From Epiperipatus broadwayi (lineage: Eukaryota > Onychophora > Udeonychophora > Euonychophora > Peripatidae): a stretch of 64,000 nt of DNA. The notes under the pieces were generated by a model. That model was not told the origin of the DNA and did not search any database. It saw only the letters and a list, made by a program, of their open reading frames with translations. The position numbers and the translations under genes are program-made. This document shows positions 61,766 through 64,000 of this stretch, piece after piece (the first letter of the stretch is position 1; every line of letters starts with the position of its first letter). The stretch lies in contig JAQFVV010001048.1 in assembly GCA_028023455.1 (NCBI GenBank), positions 59,750-123,749 of the forward strand. Direction: 5' to 3'.

Positions 61766-64000
61766 ATATTTGTTTCATAAAAACTGTTTGTCAATAGATA
61801 ACAAAATACTTATATGCAATTGCCCATACCCATCACACAAATTTTAAGTCTGGTTAGTCGAACCTAAAAAAATTTTTTCTGATCACAATATAGGCTCATG
61901 TTTTTTTTCCGCTTAAAATCCTGCCCTTAATTTGTAAATTTTCCATTCAACGATCCCAGTGTATTCTGTATTGTGACAAATAAATGTTGACTCAGTGGCT
62001 ATATAAAAACAAAAACACTGTTGTATAGTGATGCTAACTACACCAGTGATCAGGGAAATGCCCTCCTCCTGTGATTATCTTTACCATAGAAACCGTTACA
62101 CGTTAACACAATTTACACGTAGAAGCAATAGGATGAATTTTAAACAAGTTTTTTTTTCCTTTTTCATTTTTTGCTCATAGTAGTCAATATTTTTTATGAA
62201 TAATAGATTACTCCTTTTTATAGATTGTTTTTCTTATATATATATTTCTGGATAGATATTATGATACTCTTTTATTAAATTTAACTATTATCTCTTCTTT
62301 TTAGCAACAGTTTTATATATCGAATTTTAAACATATATATAACGAATTATATGTTGTTGTTGTTTTTCATATGTCATAGCATCGGCCGGGACGCAAACCA
62401 CAACCGTCTATATGTTGGAGATATTTTTTTCCTTAAATTATCATAACGTTATGCATTCAACGGAAACAATATTTTATTTATATACCAATTAATATACATA
62501 ATTTAATATATTGCTTATGAAGTACAGGAAATCGAACGCTGTTAACTCACTTGACACTATACGTATTTGAAGTTCATAAAATTATTTTAGTCATCGTTAA
62601 TTTATCTATAATACGCTTTAAATTTTTCAAATATTTTCCAAGTTTTAATATAGTGACATCTTTTGGAGATATTATAAATTATTAAAAGCATCAGTAGAGT
62701 TTAATTTTTTTTTTTTAATTCAACACTGATTTATTTGTATTGTTTCTCTACATGTGTATACCTAACAATACATTTATAAATGTATGTAATGAATGACATG
62801 TCTGCTTCAAATTATGATCATACTTTAAAATAAAGTACAAATTCTGTATATGCGTAAATGAAACATCAGTATATTAATAAAATTATGAAATCAGTTTAAG
62901 CATGTTTAACAGTTGATAATACAGATCTAATAAATCAGATCATTATTCTATAATTTCTTTATTGCTAGGGTTTGCTTTTCTTTGAAAACATTACTTTAAC
63001 TTCATATTGTGACGGTATGAAAAGTAGAGCTGCTTTAACCTAACCAAGAGATGCAGGTAGAGGGGATTCGAATCTCACATACTCCTCCAGATTGCTACTA
63101 AGCGACTTACTCCTCAAACCTCACTAGAATTTATTCTTTATGTATGCCCGGTGATCAGGGAGAGATGAGATCCCAAAGGGGAATTTTAACAAAGAAAAAT
63201 CAGGTTTAGACTATATAATGACACAGACAAGATATTGATGAGATTAGTGGATGAAAGTTTATTGTTTAATTAAAAGAAATGACAATTTGAAAAAATAATT
63301 AACACAAAAAAATGTTGCAAGTTATTTTCTTGCATCTACAAACATGGATATGTCTTGATATGCATTAGTAAGATCCAATTAATATAATTAAACAATAGTA
63401 CAATAATTACCGAACAATACCATACTTAGGCAACAACTGGGTGCTTTACTTTAAAAGAGAGAGACAAAAAAACATAACTCTAGGGTGAAATTACAAAAAT
63501 AAATAATTGGTTAAAAGTAGTTAAATAAATTGAAACCATGTTCAAATATAGCTGCATTTAAATGACAAAATAAAGAACCCCCCCCCCCAGTGGGCATTTT
63601 TCAGACTTAGCAATATCTTGAGCATATTACAAAGTTAAGGTTTTATCTGTAATGAAATTAAACATTACTGTGATCCTTGGTAATTTAATTGTGTGAGTTT
63701 ATAAGCAAGTCTCGGAGGCACAAAGGTTTTATATAGGCTAATTTAAGATCTGGATAGCATTCCGGGTCTAACACGAGTTAAAGAAATAGAACTCATTTGC
63801 CACAGTGTGATCTGAGCTCAGGACAGAGTATACCTGTTTATGTCCAGTAGTAATATTTGAAAAAGGGTCAAGATCCACTTTATCATCAATGGCAATCTCG
63901 GAGCAGGGTTAGCCTATGAATCAAAGATGACAAGACCTATGGATATGTGTTGGAACCCCCACACAAATCACCGAGTACCACGATATAAGAGAAAATGTGG
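61766..64000. other. AT-rich DNA with short tRNA-like pieces, no gene
   Basis: A C run lies at about 63580. The last 300 bp is less AT-rich. No coding gene is recognised. A weak tRNA-like segment on the minus strand lies at 62525-62562 (B box GCGTTCGATTTCC). Confidence 0.45.
63062..63104 (-). repeat. tRNA-like sequence, probable SINE head
   Basis: Minus strand: A-box-like TCGCTTAGTAGC (about 63104-63093) and B box GAGATTCGAATCCCC (63076-63062). Spacing fits an internal pol III promoter, but there is no complete cloverleaf, so it is more likely a tRNA-derived SINE than a tRNA gene. Confidence 0.4.

Noticed and set aside
61413-61794. Minus-strand open frames of up to 121 codons
   Set aside because: Antisense of the third RTE-like copy.
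63062-63104. tRNA gene
   Set aside because: No complete cloverleaf; fits a tRNA-derived repeat better.

Overview
The window is a very AT-rich (roughly three quarters A+T by eye), gene-poor stretch of a eukaryotic nuclear genome. The repeat content points to a metazoan, probably an invertebrate: RTE-like non-LTR retrotransposons with an APE-type endonuclease, Penelope-like elements (PLEs) with a GIY-YIG endonuclease, tRNA-derived short repeats, foldback/MITE-like elements and (ATC)n/(AT)n microsatellites. I cannot name the species. I found no intact host gene, rRNA, convincing tRNA gene or CRISPR array; most short open frames are chance frames or shadows of decayed transposons.

Layout. 0.3-1.3 kb: tandem and inverted units of a foldback repeat (R1). 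2.1-2.8 kb: a 472-bp-period tandem repeat carrying two hammerhead ribozyme (HHR) motifs on the minus strand. 2.8-3.4 kb and 11.3-11.9 kb: two inverted copies of an interspersed repeat (R3). 5.05-8.1 kb: an RTE-like element whose 5' part (endonuclease) is inverted relative to its reverse transcriptase. 12.5-13.2 and 18.2-19.05 kb: two copies of repeat R4, the second carrying a palindromic MITE. 16.97-17.98 kb: a decayed coiled-coil reading frame. 19.06-24.7 kb: a 5'-truncated PLE followed head-to-tail by a fuller PLE, with a foldback repeat nested in the second 3' region. 14.9-15.9 and 28.8-30.1 kb: two copies of an old repeat (R5). 33.8-37 kb: coding-like fragments of an unidentified decayed gene. 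39.0-39.3 kb: T/G homopolymer block, probably an assembly problem. 40.0-40.7 kb: a third, different PLE GIY-YIG relic. 41.1-43.2 kb: a second RTE-like relic. 45.5-51.7 kb: a cluster of HHR-bearing repeat relics in both orientations, one adjoining a tRNA-like pol III promoter. 54.9-55.7 kb: diverged A/C-rich tandem repeat. 59.5-61.8 kb: a third RTE-like relic with a palindromic 5' end. The rest is AT-rich DNA in which I see nothing further.

The most interesting system is the HHR repeat family: a type-I-like hammerhead with a minimal stem III, present as at least six motifs on both strands. In one place it is a near-identical tandem that would release a 472-nt RNA, and it is followed at a similar distance by tRNA-like A/B boxes. 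This resembles animal retrozymes and the schistosome Sm-alpha repeats. PLEs in the same window carry a related HHR-like motif in their pseudo-LTR and could be the source of reverse transcriptase, but that link is inference.
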